Positions 38,085 to 49,134 are shown, counted from the stretch's first letter. The stretch: 64,000 bases of DNA from Tolypothrix sp. FACHB-123 (GCF_014697075.1 NZ_JACJRE010000027.1:41594-105593); one strand, 5' to 3'. Made by a program: numbers and translations. Notes: a model not told the origin generated them from the sequence alone.

Positions 38085-39398
38085 ATGACTCAACAACCGA
38101 TACAAGTAATTGGAGGTGGACTAGCTGGAACAGAAGCAGCATGGCAAATAGCCCAAGCCGGAGTACCAGTGATTTTACACGAAATGCGTCCAAAACGCTT
38201 TAGCCCTGCCCATCATACAGAACATCTGGCAGAATTAGTCTGTAGTAATTCCTTTGGTGCAATGGCGAGCGATCGCGCTACTGGATTATTACATGAAGAG
38301 CTGCGACAACTCAATTCTATTGTCATAGCTAAAGCCGATGAACACGCAGTTCCCGCAGGTGGCGCTTTAGCCGTAGATAGAGGACAATTTAGCCAAGAGT
38401 TAACCGAAACTCTATCCCAGCATCCTTTAGTTGAGTTCCGTCGCGGTGAAGTCCCAGCTATCCCTGAAGGCATAGTAGTTTTAGCTACAGGCCCCTTAAC
38501 GAGTCCCGATTTAGCAACAGATATCCGCAGCTTAACGGGGATGGAATACCTAAGCTTTTTTGATGCCGCTAGCCCGATTATTGTGGGAGAATCGATAAAC
38601 CGCGATATTGCTTTTATGGCTTCTCGCTATGACAAAGGCGAAGCAGCTTATCTTAACTGTCCCATGAATAAGGAGCAATACCTGCATTTTTGGTCAGAAC
38701 TCAAGCAAGCGGAACAAACAGAATTAAAAGATTTTGAACGCGAAACGGCGAAATTTTTTGAAGCTTGTCTCCCCATTGAAGAACAAGCACTACGGGGTGA
38801 GGATACGATGCGTTTCGGCCCCTTAAAGCCAGTAGGATTGTCTGATAGCCGCACCGGCGAACGTCCCTATGCAGTGGTGCAGTTGCGCCAAGAAGACAAA
38901 GCCGGTCAACTGTGGAATATGGTAGGATTCCAGACTAATCTGCGTTGGGGTGAACAAAAGCGCGTTTTCCGCTTAATTCCCGGTTTAGAAAATGCTGAAT
39001 TTGTGCGGTTGGGAGTGATGCACCGCAACACGTTTATTAATGCACCCCAATTAATGCACCCAACTCTGCAATTTAAACAGCGTCCGACTTTATTCGCCGC
39101 CGGACAATTGATTGGGACTGAAGGCTACACAGCGGCGGCGGCTGGTGGTTGCTTGGCGGGAATTAACGCTGCTAGATTAGCTTTAGGGAAAGAAGCTTTA
39201 ACTCTGCCACCAACAACCATGATGGGGGCATTATTTGAGTTTATCAGTTCTGCATCCCCGAAACACTTCCAACCAATGCCCCCCAATTTCGGTATTTTTC
39301 CCGAATTAGGCGTAAAAATCAAGAATAAACAGGAACGTTACGGAAAATACCGCGATCGCTCTTTAACTGATTTAGCTAATTGGCTCAATAATTTGTAA
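38085..39398 (+). CDS. trmFO: TrmFO, folate-dependent tRNA (uracil-54-C5)-methyltransferase
   Basis: Uses methylenetetrahydrofolate and FADH2 to make ribothymidine-54 in tRNA. The 437-residue flavoprotein has the N-terminal FAD-binding [16 protein letters not shown] (residues 8-23), [14 protein letters not shown] with the catalytic cysteine region, the second-cysteine segment [21 protein letters not shown], and the C-terminal FAD site [20 protein letters not shown]. All hallmarks of TrmFO over GidA/MnmG are present, including the short length. A bidirectional terminator separates it from the convergent clpC. Confidence 0.96.
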   Translation: MTQQPIQVIGGGLAGTEAAWQIAQAGVPVILHEMRPKRFSPAHHTEHLAELVCSNSFGAMASDRATGLLHEELRQLNSIVIAKADEHAVPAGGALAVDRGQFSQELTETLSQHPLVEFRRGEVPAIPEGIVVLATGPLTSPDLATDIRSLTGMEYLSFFDAASPIIVGESINRDIAFMASRYDKGEAAYLNCPMNKEQYLHFWSELKQAEQTELKDFERETAKFFEACLPIEEQALRGEDTMRFGPLKPVGLSDSRTGERPYAVVQLRQEDKAGQLWNMVGFQTNLRWGEQKRVFRLIPGLENAEFVRLGVMHRNTFINAPQLMHPTLQFKQRPTLFAAGQLIGTEGYTAAAAGGCLAGINAARLALGKEALTLPPTTMMGALFEFISSASPKHFQPMPPNFGIFPELGVKIKNKQERYGKYRDRSLTDLANWLNNL

Positions 39399-39463
39399 TT
39401 CGTAACTAAACTTATTACAAAACTCCTCATGTTCGCGTTCTTCTTTGCGCCTCTGCCTGAGAC

Positions 39464-39496
39464 AAAAAAATCCCTGGTATTTCTACCAGGGTTTTA
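39464..39496. terminator. bidirectional terminator between trmFO and clpC
   Basis: A perfect 8-bp stem CCCTGGTA/TACCAGGG (39472-39479 with 39484-39491), TTTC loop, with AAAAAAAT on the left and TTTTA on the right. It serves both convergent genes. Confidence 0.85.
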
Positions 39497-39630
39497 AAGA
39501 GCTATTACCATTTCACTTCAGTTCTATCAAGGATACTCCTCTCTTGCTCTTCTGCGGCAGGCAGGAATGTGGAATGGTTCTCATATGTTACCGCAAAAGT
39601 GACATGGTATAAATCAATGCTAAATTAGCA

Positions 39631-42078
39631 TTAGCCAACATTTGCCAGCAATAACTCCCGTTGCGCGGATTTTTGAACTTGTACCTGACCGTCATCGTCA
39701 ACATCCACAAAGGCTGTGTCTCCACTGACGATGTGACTAGATAGCAAAGCTTCGGCTAGGGAATCTTCTAACAGGCGCATAATGGCGCGACGTAATGGTC
39801 TAGCACCGTAGCTGGGGTTGTAACCTTCTTGAACTACAAGTTCTTTGAAGCGTTCTGTGACTTCTAAGGTAATTCCTTTTTCTGTCAACCTACCAGCAAC
39901 TTCACGCAGGAGAATCTCAGAAATTTGCTTGACTTCATCCTTGGAAAGTTGGGTGAAGACGATAATGTCATCAAGACGGTTGAGGAACTCTGGACGGAAG
40001 TAAGCTTTGAGTTCTTCATTTACCAAGTTACGGATGCGGTTGTAACTAGCATCGGCTTGGTTGTCGAAGTCGAAACCTAAACCACCGCCACCTTTTTCAA
40101 TTACCTTGGAACCGATGTTAGATGTCAAGATAATTAAGGTATTTTTGAAGTCTACTTTCCGACCTTTGGCATCAGTAAGATGACCGTCATCTAACAGTTG
40201 CAGTAGCATATTAAATACATCGGGGTGTGCTTTTTCGATTTCATCAAAAAGCAACACTGTGTATGGTTTGCGGCGCACGGCTTCTGTTAGTTGTCCGCCT
40301 TCGTCGTAGCCTACGTAACCAGGAGGCGAACCAATCAGCTTGGATACTGTATGGCTTTCCATGTATTCGGACATATCCAGGCGAATCATGGAGTCTTCGG
40401 AACCGAAGAAGTAAGCGGCTAGGGCTTTGGCTAGTTCTGTTTTACCAACTCCAGTGGGGCCAGAGAAGATAAAGCTAGCAATTGGACGATTGGGGTTCTT
40501 TAAGCCGACTCTAGCGCGACGAATGGCGCGAGAAACGGCGGTAACTGCTTGTTCTTGACCGATGAGGCGTTGATGCAGGGTATCTTCCAGATGCAACAGT
40601 AACTCAGATTCGGATTCTGTGAGTTTGTTGACGGGAACGCCAGTCCAGGAAGCGACAATTTGAGCAATGTCTTCTTCATCAACGACTGGTGTTTTGGGAA
40701 CTGTGCCATTTTCATCGCCGTTGAGTTTGGCTTGCAATTCCAATTCTTGATCCCGCAGCTTTCCAGCTTTGTCGAAATCTTGCAGTCTAACTGCTTCTTC
40801 TTTGGATTTGGTGACACCAACGAGTTCGCGCTTGAGTTCTTTGTTAGCGGAAATCTGGGAGTTGCGCAGACGCACGCGAGAACCGGCTTCATCAATCAAG
40901 TCTATGGCTTTATCTGGCAAAAAGCGATCGCTAATATAGCGGTCGGACAATTGTGCAGCTGCTAATACCGCCGCGTCGGAAATTGTCACTTTATGATGTT
41001 GCTCGTATGCTCCCCGCAAGCCGTAGAGAATTTCAATGGTTTCGGCTACTGTGGGTTCACCAACCATAATTGGCTGAAAACGCCGTTCTAAGGCTGCATC
41101 GCGCTCGATGTGCTGACGATATTCGTCTAAGGTGGTTGCACCGAGACATTGCAGTTCACCTCTAGCTAAGGCTGGTTTGAGGATATTGGCTGCATCTAAG
41201 CCGCCTTCTGTACCCCCTGCACCCACTAAGGTGTGAATTTCGTCAATTACAAGGATAATATTGCCAACGGAGCGAATTTCTTCAACGATTTTCTTGATCC
41301 GCTCTTCAAAGTCTCCCCGGAAGCGAGTTCCGGCGACTAGCAAGCCCATATCGAGGCTGATGACTTGCTTGTCTTGCAATACTTCGGGTACGTCTTGGTT
41401 AATTATCCGTTGCGCCAGTCCTTCGGCGATCGCGGTTTTACCAACTCCCGGTTCCCCAATCAATACGGGATTATTCTTACTGCGGCGACCGAGAATTTGA
41501 ATTGCGCGTTCAATTTCTTTATCACGCCCAACAACTGGGTCTATTTTGCCTTCTTGCGCTAGTTTGGTGAGATTTCTGCCAAATTCTTCCAAACTCAGAG
41601 CTTGATTGCGCTTTTGACCACCACCAGCAGCATAAACAGTCGCGTTTTCACCTAAATAACGGATGACCGCACTGCGGATAGTTTTCAGGTCAACACCTAG
41701 ATTTTGCAATACTTTGGCGGCTACACCTTCGCCAGCTTCGGTTAAACCTAAAAGTAAGTGTTCTGTATTAATGTAGTTGTGCCCCAGACTATGAGCTTCT
41801 TTAAATGATTGCTCAAATAGGCTTTTTACTTTAGGAGTAAAAGGAATTTCCGGTGGTACAAAGCCAGAACCCCTACCAATAATTTTTTCGACCTCGCGAC
41901 GTGCGTCTTTGAGAGTTACGCCCAAATCGGTCAGTACTTTAGCAGCAACCCCAGTTCCTTCTCCCATCAGCCCGAGGAGAATTTGCTCTGTTCCTACAAA
42001 GTTGTGTCCCAGGCGACGTGCTTCCTCCTGAGCTAGCATTATTACTTTAATTGCTTCGGAAGTGAAGTGTTCAAACAT
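39631..42078 (-). CDS. clpC: ClpC, AAA+ chaperone subunit of the Clp protease
   Basis: Unfolds substrates and feeds them to ClpP. The 815-residue protein begins [14 protein letters not shown], the standard ClpC start, so the ATG at 42078 is chosen over a frame start 17 codons upstream. Two Clp-N repeats occupy about residues 1-150. AAA domain 1 has GEPGVGKT and [13 protein letters not shown]; a UVR-type middle region ([19 protein letters not shown]) follows; AAA domain 2 has [15 protein letters not shown] and [10 protein letters not shown]. The C-terminus [14 protein letters not shown] is typical. Essential in characterised cyanobacteria. Confidence 0.96.
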   Translation of the reverse strand: MFEHFTSEAIKVIMLAQEEARRLGHNFVGTEQILLGLMGEGTGVAAKVLTDLGVTLKDARREVEKIIGRGSGFVPPEIPFTPKVKSLFEQSFKEAHSLGHNYINTEHLLLGLTEAGEGVAAKVLQNLGVDLKTIRSAVIRYLGENATVYAAGGGQKRNQALSLEEFGRNLTKLAQEGKIDPVVGRDKEIERAIQILGRRSKNNPVLIGEPGVGKTAIAEGLAQRIINQDVPEVLQDKQVISLDMGLLVAGTRFRGDFEERIKKIVEEIRSVGNIILVIDEIHTLVGAGGTEGGLDAANILKPALARGELQCLGATTLDEYRQHIERDAALERRFQPIMVGEPTVAETIEILYGLRGAYEQHHKVTISDAAVLAAAQLSDRYISDRFLPDKAIDLIDEAGSRVRLRNSQISANKELKRELVGVTKSKEEAVRLQDFDKAGKLRDQELELQAKLNGDENGTVPKTPVVDEEDIAQIVASWTGVPVNKLTESESELLLHLEDTLHQRLIGQEQAVTAVSRAIRRARVGLKNPNRPIASFIFSGPTGVGKTELAKALAAYFFGSEDSMIRLDMSEYMESHTVSKLIGSPPGYVGYDEGGQLTEAVRRKPYTVLLFDEIEKAHPDVFNMLLQLLDDGHLTDAKGRKVDFKNTLIILTSNIGSKVIEKGGGGLGFDFDNQADASYNRIRNLVNEELKAYFRPEFLNRLDDIIVFTQLSKDEVKQISEILLREVAGRLTEKGITLEVTERFKELVVQEGYNPSYGARPLRRAIMRLLEDSLAEALLSSHIVSGDTAFVDVDDDGQVQVQKSAQRELLLANVG

Positions 42079-42367
42079 AGCGGGTTCTTGCTCCCTTGCT
42101 GCTTGGACTTTGGGTGAAATACTATTCACCCTTATCTAAAGTTTCATGTATTTTCTTAATGACAATGTATCTTTATTTAAAGTTGAATGACAGTAGTGAG
42201 AGCCGTAAGATTTCGGGTGGGGTTGCCGTCGTTAATTTTTGCCGGAGAATATTGATGAGGTGAGAAGTTGTGATTGTGACATTAACCTCTTGAGTATGAA
42301 TGTTTGACTTCTCTGGGCCTCGGCTGTGGGCTACACTAAAAACTCATGACTCTTAATTGTAGGACTG

Positions 42368-42667
42368 ATGATGGCTGAAGCATCTGGAGGTAAAGACCAA
42401 CAGCATCCTTTGCAAAACCGCGATCGCCCCACTATTGATATTCTACTAGCTCAGGAGGCGACAGACTATAACTTGGCAGAACTTGCTCGGTTAAAAACTC
42501 GCTATCAAGGCTTCCCTGGGGCGCGCGAGATTCAACAAGACTTAGATAAAGTTTTGCAACGCTGGGGTCTAACAGAAGCCGAATTATTTGAAAAAACTCG
42601 CCAAATTCACGATATTGGCGGAATCTACAAAAGTCGCGGCAAGAAGGAAGAACAGGATTGGAACTAA
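42368..42667 (+). CDS. DUF3288 family protein
   Basis: A 99-residue soluble protein (KDQQHPLQNRDRPTIDILL at the start; YQGFPGAREIQQDLDKVL in the middle; GGIYKSRGKKEEQDW at the end). This matches the cyanobacterial DUF3288 family without known function. Mostly helical, no membrane segment. The start may be the first or second of two adjacent ATG codons. It is divergent from clpC. Confidence 0.82.
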   Translation: MMAEASGGKDQQHPLQNRDRPTIDILLAQEATDYNLAELARLKTRYQGFPGAREIQQDLDKVLQRWGLTEAELFEKTRQIHDIGGIYKSRGKKEEQDWN

Positions 42668-42785
42668 AGCAGGGAGCAGGGAGCAGGGGGAAACAATTCA
42701 AAATTCAAAATTCGTCTTGGAAAGTTTGCTCAACGGGGGGAACCCCCGCACGCAACTTTCCGCAAAATTCAAAATTAAGGAATTT

Positions 42786-42850
42786 CCCAATGCCCAATGC
42801 CCAATGCCCAATGCCCAATGCCCAATGCCCAATGCCCAATGCCCAATGCC
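42786..42850. repeat. CCCAATG heptamer array, about nine copies
   Basis: Nine perfect tandem CCCAATG copies, the longest such run in the window. A heptamer GGAGCAGG patch and AATTCAAA repeats lie just upstream at 42669-42780. Confidence 0.95.
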
Positions 42851-42852
42851 CA

Positions 42853-44853
42853 CTAAATACTACTTTGAGGATGTTTTTCCTCTGCGTCAGCATTCAGCAT
42901 TACCTGTAAACTTGTGAATAGTTCTCCAAATGTATAGGGCTTGGGTAAAAATGTGGTGATACTATCATCCAATGTTGCAAGTAATTCATGATTAGAAGTC
43001 AACCCACTAACCACAACAATCTTGACTTCTGGATTAATTTTTTGCAGTACCCGAATAGCCATTGGCCCGTCCATAGATGGCATCATCATATCAATTAAGA
43101 CGACGCGAATATCTTTTTGATGTTTAGTATATAAGGCTACTGCCTCAATGCCATCTTTAGCGGCTAAAACTTTGTAACCATTTTTTTCTAAAGCTGTTTT
43201 CGTAATTTCCCGAATTGATTCTTCATCATCAACAATGAGAATTAATTCGCCATTTCCTGGAGGTAATTCATCATAGCTGGTTAAGGCATTATCTGTTTCT
43301 AGGTTCTGACTTGCCTGGAAATAAATTTGAAATTCTGTGCCTTTACTAATTGCACTGATAACTTTGACAAAACCATTGTGGCTTCTGACAATACCAATTA
43401 CTGTTGATAGCCCCAAACCTGTACCCTGTCCTACTTCTTTTGTGGTAAAAAAAGGTTCAAATATTCTGTCAATTATTTCTTTAGGAATTCCCTTGCCTGT
43501 ATCGGCTACGCTAATCACAACATAAGGGCCGACTTGGGCATCCATATTCATGCGGGCGCAGTTGCTATCTACCCAAACATTTCTCGCCGATATTTTTAGC
43601 AAACCACCCTCTGGCATGGCGTCACGCGCATTAATACAAAGGTTCAATAATACTTGGTGAATTTGCGTGGCATCACCTGAGATATTCCACAGAGTTTGTG
43701 CAGGAATATCCAGATTGATGGCAATAGATTTAGGAAATGTTTGTTTAACAATTTGTTCAATTTCACCAATTACATTTTTGACTTGTAAGGTGATGAATTT
43801 ACCTTCAAATCCGCGAGAAAAACACAGCACATGCTTAACTAAATCGGCTGCTCGTTTAATATTGGTTTCGAGGATAGCTAACCATTGTTTACTGTTCTCG
43901 TCTGCCAGCTTTATCTCTAATAACTGGGCAATCATTAACATGGGTGTGAGCGCATTATTTAAATCATGGGCAATCCCACTGGCTAAAGTTCCAATACTCT
44001 CCATGCGTTGCGCTCTTAAAAACTGGGTTTCCAGTTGTTTTTTTTCGGTAATATCAGTGTTGACAATTAATATCGATTTCGGCTGTCCCGCCAAATCTGG
44101 CATAACTGTCCACCGACTAGAAACGATGATTTCTTTACCTGTTTTGGTTTTTTGATATAAATCACCTTGCCACAAGTCATTTTTAGCCAAACTTTTGTGG
44201 ATTTCTGGCAGTTGATATAATGTTTCTGGTTTATAAAGCAGTGTGTTGGCATTTTTCGCGATCGCTTCTGCTTGCGTCCAACCATACAGATGCTCTGAGC
44301 CTTTGTTCCAAAAGCGAATTTGGTTATTTAAGTCTTGCACAATTATGGCATCTGTGGTGATATCTAACAAAGCTGCTTGTTCTTTGATTTTATCTTCTGC
44401 TTGCTTACGTTCGGCAATTTCTGCTGCCAAACATTCATTTTGTTCGGTGAGTTTTTTTGTTAAATTCTGCAAGCGCATATGAATTTTAATCCGCGCTACA
44501 ATTTCGTCATAATCTAGGGGCTTGGTGATGTAATCTACTGCTCCTAAATTTAATCCTTTAACTTTATCAACTCGCTCGGCAAGAGCAGTTAAGAAAATTA
44601 CGGGAATCTTTTGAGTGGCTGGATTACTTTTTAAGCGTCGGCAAGTTTCAAAACCGTCGATGCCTGGCATTAATACATCTAATAAAATTAAATCTGGTGC
44701 GGCATATTCTGCTATTTCAATGGCACTAATCCCATTTTCAGAAATTAAGACTTGGAAACCTGATTCTTCTAAATATTCAAGCAGTAATTTTAAATCTTGG
44801 TGATTGTCATCTACGATTAAGATGACATTTTGACCGCTTCTACGATCATCCAT
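42853..44853 (-). CDS. hybrid histidine kinase: REC-PAS-HisKA-HATPase-REC
   Basis: A 666-residue cytosolic signalling protein without membrane segments. Domains in order: N-terminal receiver (phospho-Asp in LILLDVLMPG, about residue 55), coiled coil, PAS (IIVQDLNNQIRFWNKGSEHLYG), phospho-His segment GTLASGIAHDLNNALTP, HATPase (N box NLCINARDAMPEGG, G1 VADTGKGIP, G2 GQGTGLGLS), and a C-terminal receiver (VLIDMMMPSMDG). The ATG at 44853 has GAGGT at the right distance, better than an upstream TTG. Output is probably phosphotransfer to another protein; the signal is unknown. The C-terminus ends beside the CCCAATG array. Confidence 0.94.
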   Translation of the reverse strand: MDDRRSGQNVILIVDDNHQDLKLLLEYLEESGFQVLISENGISAIEIAEYAAPDLILLDVLMPGIDGFETCRRLKSNPATQKIPVIFLTALAERVDKVKGLNLGAVDYITKPLDYDEIVARIKIHMRLQNLTKKLTEQNECLAAEIAERKQAEDKIKEQAALLDITTDAIIVQDLNNQIRFWNKGSEHLYGWTQAEAIAKNANTLLYKPETLYQLPEIHKSLAKNDLWQGDLYQKTKTGKEIIVSSRWTVMPDLAGQPKSILIVNTDITEKKQLETQFLRAQRMESIGTLASGIAHDLNNALTPMLMIAQLLEIKLADENSKQWLAILETNIKRAADLVKHVLCFSRGFEGKFITLQVKNVIGEIEQIVKQTFPKSIAINLDIPAQTLWNISGDATQIHQVLLNLCINARDAMPEGGLLKISARNVWVDSNCARMNMDAQVGPYVVISVADTGKGIPKEIIDRIFEPFFTTKEVGQGTGLGLSTVIGIVRSHNGFVKVISAISKGTEFQIYFQASQNLETDNALTSYDELPPGNGELILIVDDEESIREITKTALEKNGYKVLAAKDGIEAVALYTKHQKDIRVVLIDMMMPSMDGPMAIRVLQKINPEVKIVVVSGLTSNHELLATLDDSITTFLPKPYTFGELFTSLQVMLNADAEEKHPQSSI

Positions 44854-45038
44854 TAATACCTCAAAAAAATTTTTCAAAGTTTGTTAAGTTTGTTAAATTT
44901 AAAATTTAATTGTTGGAAAGATATGTATTATAAACAGCCTCTGTTGTCTATTTTACTGTGCTTCGTGTAGCAAAAATCAGTTGTTAAAGTTGCCAGGAGC
45001 CAGTAAATTAATTGTGGCTTATCGATAAATTTTCTTTT

Positions 45039-46136
45039 ATGGAACGCCCTATTTTATACATAGCGATTACTAACCACGGTTTTGGTCATGCTACGCGCAT
45101 GGCCTCAGTCGCCGCCACGATTCAAAAGTTATGTCCCGAAGTGCTACTAATTATGGTGACTGCTGCGCCACGTTGGTTGCTTGATTGCTATATTGACGGC
45201 GATTTTATTCATCGTCCTCGGGCTTTTGATTTGGGTGTAGTACAAGCAGATAGCTTGACGATGGATCGAGCCGCTACATTAGAAAAGTTATTAGAAATTA
45301 AGAAAAATCAACATTCTTTGATTGCTGGGGAAGTCAATTTTATTCGTCAAAATCGTGTTCATATGATTTTAGCTGATATTCCCTTTTTGGCTTCTCTAAT
45401 TGCCAAAGCGGCAAATATTCCTTGTTGGTCGATGAGTAACTTTGGCTGGGACTTGATTTATCGGGATTGGGGAGGGGAGTTTTTGGCTATTGCTGATTGG
45501 ATTAGTGATTGTTATTCCCAATGCGATCGCTTATATCGGCTCCCGTTTCACGAACCGATGTCAGCATTCTCCAATATTATAGATGTGGGTTTAACAGGTG
45601 GTTCGCCGCGCTACAATGCTGATAACCTGCGATCGCATTGGCGGATTACCGTACCTGTAGAAAAGACGATTCTCTTAACCTTCGGCGGTTTGGGTTTACA
45701 GCAAATTCCCTACGATAACCTGCACCATTTCCCCGATTGGCAATTTATTGTGTTCGATGGAGCTGCGCCAGATTTACCTAATTTGGTGAAAATTACTGAC
45801 CGAAAATACCGCCCTGTAGATTTTATGCCGATTTGCGGGCGAGTTGTCTCTAAACCTGGTTACGGTACTTTTGCTGAGGCTACCCGTTTGCAAGTACCGC
45901 TTGTTACGGTTACGCGGGAAGATTTTGCAGAAGCAGCCTTTTTAATCGCAGGGTTAGCTAATTATAATCAGCATCAAATCCTTAGCCCAACTGAGTTTTT
46001 CCAAGGGAATTGGGATTTTCTGCGTCAACCTCTATTGCAACCCAAGCTATCTCAAGCGATTGCTAAAGATGGCAATGAAGCGATCGCGTCTGCTGTCCTA
46101 GAATATTTTCAAGTTAACTCAATTTACCAGAGATGA
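45039..46136 (+). CDS. glycosyltransferase, MurG/UGT-like (GT-B fold)
   Basis: 365 residues beginning MERPILYIAITNHGFGHATRM; the ATG at 45039 is chosen because the nine upstream codons add unrelated sequence. The N-terminal glycine/histidine segment TNHGFGHATRMASVAATI is that of MurG- or UGT-like transferases. The donor-binding half has ILLTFGGLGLQQ (about 220) and VVSKPGYGTFAEATRLQVP (about 275-293). Donor and acceptor are unknown. Divergent from the histidine kinase gene and followed by repeat DNA. Confidence 0.85.
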   Translation: MERPILYIAITNHGFGHATRMASVAATIQKLCPEVLLIMVTAAPRWLLDCYIDGDFIHRPRAFDLGVVQADSLTMDRAATLEKLLEIKKNQHSLIAGEVNFIRQNRVHMILADIPFLASLIAKAANIPCWSMSNFGWDLIYRDWGGEFLAIADWISDCYSQCDRLYRLPFHEPMSAFSNIIDVGLTGGSPRYNADNLRSHWRITVPVEKTILLTFGGLGLQQIPYDNLHHFPDWQFIVFDGAAPDLPNLVKITDRKYRPVDFMPICGRVVSKPGYGTFAEATRLQVPLVTVTREDFAEAAFLIAGLANYNQHQILSPTEFFQGNWDFLRQPLLQPKLSQAIAKDGNEAIASAVLEYFQVNSIYQR

Positions 46137-46420
46137 GCGATGTCTTAGGACAAGCCCTACTCTACCCTACTCTTCGAGAACGACTTCGTCGAACGGGAAC
46201 CCTCTTTGAGGGAACGAGAACGACTACTCTTCGAGTTCTCCTTTGGAGTACGTCGAACGGGTTCGGGGGTGACGCTCCTGCGTCGCTACCGCTGCGCTAA
46301 CGCAATCGACGGGAAGCGGAGCCACTACGTTGGACGGGTTCCCCGGCTTAAAGCAAGTGGCGTCCAAGACTGCAACCCCCTCACCGCTTTGCGTCTACGC
46401 ATTTCATCAGAGGGTAAATC
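46137..46420. repeat. dispersed cyanobacterial repeats
   Basis: Built from CTCTTCGAGAACGACTTCG, CGTCGAACGGG, and CTACCGCTGCGCTAACGC units. An open frame crosses it (46206-46526) but is composed of repeats and enters the reverse strand of a pseudogene. Confidence 0.7.
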
Positions 46421-47006
46421 CTACTCAGCAGGATTTGCTTCCAACCAGGTAAGTAAATCCTCTAGTCCTGTAAAATCTAACAAAGCCTCGCCCAATGCTT
46501 CTAATTGCACTAGGGAAAGCGATTGAATGCTATCTTGAACTTCTGGCGCTAACTCTCCCACCCGTCTTTTTATTTGACGTAGCACCAGACTTTGCGCTTG
46601 TTCCTGTTGTCCGCGTTCGTAGCCAATACGTTCACCAGTGGTTACATAGCTCATAGTTCGCTCCTGCTCAAATTGCTTAAATTCTTGCCAAAACTCCGCT
46701 TCCAAGGCTTTTGGTAAAATCATACGATTTGGCTTGAATTTCTACATGAATTAATAGCCAAATTTCTTCACCTTGAATTTGCCAAACTTTGACCAATTTA
46801 TCTGCGTATCTTCTGCCTTGTTCGGCATCACGGACTATTTGCTGAAATTCTTTATCTAAAAATTCATGGGGACGTTCCCAGTTAATTAATCTGGCTGTTT
46901 CTGGGAAGAAAAAATGCATGGCTTGGGGAAAGTATGCTTCTAATATTTCTTTCCAGGGTGAATCATTATCGGCTCTTTCTAATTCCTCTGTCATCTGGAT
47001 TGGCAA
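46421..47006 (-). pseudogene. internally deleted Rpn/PD-(D/E)XK nuclease (DUF4351-type) gene
   Basis: Two overlapping frames together give the two ends of one protein. 47006-46677 begins MPIQMTEELERADND and reads the N-terminal nuclease half (PWKEILEAYFPQAMHFFFPE; EIWLLIHVEIQA). 46723-46421 reads the usual C-terminus (MILPKALEAEFWQEF; VQLEALGEALLDF). Intact relatives are about 280-300 residues, with the middle (MYVYNYR, DRF and following) between them; here it is missing and the frames do not match. The gene is therefore broken by an internal deletion of roughly 130 codons near 46720-46740. These genes are highly multicopy in filamentous cyanobacteria. Confidence 0.8.
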
Positions 47007-47095
47007 TTTTGCATTTATTTTCTGGATATAGTAAAGAATATTCTAGTGCCGATTATTGTCATTAATTTTGAATTTTGAATTCGGAGCGAAGCGAC

Positions 47096-47509
47096 GTGAC
47101 TCATTACCAAAAGCTACTTAGAGTTTCCACTACTGGCAAGTCTTTTCAAAATATCACCTCAAAAATTGAAGCGATTGTTGCCGAGTCGGGGGTGGAAACT
47201 GGTCTTTGTACTCTATTTTTGCGCCACACTTCCGCTAGTTTAGTGATTCAAGAAAATGCCGACCCTGATGTGTTGGTAGATTTGGCTAATTTTATGGCGA
47301 AACTTGTACCAGAATCAGGCAAGTACATTCATGATGCGGAAGGGCCTGATGATATGCCGGCACATATCCGTTCAGCATTGACTCACACTTCCGAACATAT
47401 CCCAATTAATCGCGGTCATTTGGTTTTGGGTACTTGGCAAGGTATTTATGTTTGGGAACATCGTCAGCGCAATCATGTTAGAGAGTTGGTTGTCCATATC
47501 TCTGGTTAG
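47096..47509 (+). CDS. YjbQ/UPF0047 family protein
   Basis: A 137-residue protein of the YjbQ family, for which weak thiamine-phosphate synthase activity has been described in other bacteria; the true role is uncertain. Motifs: LCTLFLRHTSASLVIQENAD, DDMPAHIRSALTHTS, and GTWQGIYVWEHRQRNHVREL, which hold the conserved His and Asp of the active-site pocket. The GTG at 47096 (VTHYQKLLRVST) with GGAG nine bases before it is preferred to an upstream TTG in repeat sequence. Confidence 0.9.
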   Translation: MTHYQKLLRVSTTGKSFQNITSKIEAIVAESGVETGLCTLFLRHTSASLVIQENADPDVLVDLANFMAKLVPESGKYIHDAEGPDDMPAHIRSALTHTSEHIPINRGHLVLGTWQGIYVWEHRQRNHVRELVVHISG

Positions 47510-47614
47510 AACTTTTGCTGGATATAGCAATCATTAAATATTACTTAAGGCACAGTTTTCTGTTAGCTTAATTGGGCATAAAATAGTTAGCCCGTTTGGA
47601 GCTACTAAAATTTC

Positions 47615-48403
47615 ATGAAAATTGCTGACTTAATTACGTGGTTTGAAGAATGGGCAAATCCGGCTTGGTGTGAAAGCTGGGATAATTGTGGTTGGCAGGT
47701 TGAGCCGGGGATTTTACAAGAATCAGCTAGGGTTTTGGTGTGTTTAACACCGACTTTGGCGGTGATGCAAGAAGCGATCGCTAAAAATGCTAATCTAATT
47801 TTTGCCCATCATCCCCTGATTTTTGCCCCTCCCAAATCTTTCCGCGTTGGTGAAGCGATCGCGGATATGGTACGGTTAGCTTTTGTCCACAATATCGGCA
47901 TCTACAGCGCCCACACCAATTTTGACCAAGTACAGGATGGGACGGCTGATGTTTTGGCGCAAATTTTAGAACTGAAGGATGCAACGCCCATTGTCCCTAC
48001 CCAAAATGGCTTAGGATATGGTCGAGTAGGCACAATCGAGCCTGTGATGAGTTTAAAGGATTTATTGGCGATTATCCACAGTCGCCTTGCTCCCAATAAT
48101 TTGCTGGTTTCCCCATCTGCTAATTTACAGCAAGAAATTTCGCGAATTGCAGTTTTAGGCGGTTCTGGCGCTAGTTATATTTCGGCGGTGGTGAAAACTG
48201 GTGCTACTGCTTATCTAACTTCTGACTGTAAATTTCATCAATTTCAGGAAAGTCGCGATCGCGGTTTGATTTTAATTGATGCTGGTCATTATGCCACCGA
48301 ACGCCCCGCTTGCGATCGCTTGGTGCAAAAACTACAGTATTTAAATCTGGATTGGGTAAAGTTAAGCGATCGTGATGAGGATTTTCGCCAGTTTTTCCCT
48401 TAG
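47615..48403 (+). CDS. Nif3-like dinuclear metal-centre protein
   Basis: 262 residues of the NIF3/YbgI (GTP cyclohydrolase I type 2) family: ESWDNCGWQVE, the metal-binding FAHHPLIF (paired histidines, about 64-71), IYSAHTNFDQVQDG, and the C-terminal DAGHYATERPA with the last ligands. Members form toroidal hexamers with two metals; a general physiological function is not settled. It lies 105 bases after yjbQ on the same strand and could be cotranscribed. Confidence 0.92.
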   Translation: MKIADLITWFEEWANPAWCESWDNCGWQVEPGILQESARVLVCLTPTLAVMQEAIAKNANLIFAHHPLIFAPPKSFRVGEAIADMVRLAFVHNIGIYSAHTNFDQVQDGTADVLAQILELKDATPIVPTQNGLGYGRVGTIEPVMSLKDLLAIIHSRLAPNNLLVSPSANLQQEISRIAVLGGSGASYISAVVKTGATAYLTSDCKFHQFQESRDRGLILIDAGHYATERPACDRLVQKLQYLNLDWVKLSDRDEDFRQFFP

Positions 48404-48722
48404 TTGTATGTATATTATTATTCCCCTATAGGATTTAATTACCCAAAACCATATCGGCATTTACTGAAAAATACTGTATATTTGGTTATCATGTTCATTG
48501 GTCAAATTTTCACTTATCTTTGGGAAAATTATGGCTAATTTATTCCCCAACGGCATTAAAATTAAGGTAATTCTGTATTCAGACAGTATGAGTTTTATCT
48601 ATGATGGAGATCACATAATCGTGTAATTATAATCACTATAGCCTGCTGCTTTATATCAGTTGGGAAAATTAGGGTTTATTCCATACTGGAGGTAACAAAT
48701 TGCTTACTAAGCCCTAATCAAC
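48404..48722. other. intergenic region with a possible 31-codon frame
   Basis: A/T-rich. A 31-codon frame at 48531-48626 (MANLFPNGIKIKVILYSD...) is conceivable but has no ribosome-binding site and cannot be supported as a gene. Confidence 0.4.
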
Positions 48723-48938
48723 ATGATTCGCACAATTGTTGAATCTGCTTTCCAAACTGGATGTCTGAGTGTTGAATCTGAGGGTCTACTGCACCAAGTT
48801 CTCGCAACGAAGTGTTATCAGTCGGATGATTTGCTAGCCCTAACCGAACTATATGAAGCGGTTCGTGCTGGTCAAATTAAAAGAGAAGCATCCTCGACAG
48901 TACTCATGGAATTTCCCTTAAAGAACAAATCTTGCTGA
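48723..48938 (+). CDS. small conserved cyanobacterial protein
   Basis: A 71-residue helical protein (MIRTIVESAFQTGCLSVESE; LLALTELYEAVRAGQIKRE). I recall near-identical short proteins in many filamentous cyanobacteria, without known function. The only GGAGGTAAC is about 30 bases upstream, farther than usual, so the start could be questioned, but the MIRTIVESAF beginning matches the family. Confidence 0.75.
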   Translation: MIRTIVESAFQTGCLSVESEGLLHQVLATKCYQSDDLLALTELYEAVRAGQIKREASSTVLMEFPLKNKSC

Positions 48939-49134
48939 TACCCCTACACAAGTTGACTTTGGCGTTGCATAGTTGCTCCTAAACGGGACGTGTCACATCA
49001 GTCAAATAACCCTCAACTCAAAAACTCTTGGCTTGTTATTGTCTAAAACCATTCAGGACAGCCAAAGAATGAGTTAAGATCAAATACATAGGGGTAAAAG
49101 TACAGCCGAGTTCCCGGACTTCCCAGCAATGCCA

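Noticed and set aside
46206-46526. Plus-strand 106-codon frame
   Set aside because: Composed of dispersed repeats and the reverse strand of the Rpn-type pseudogene.
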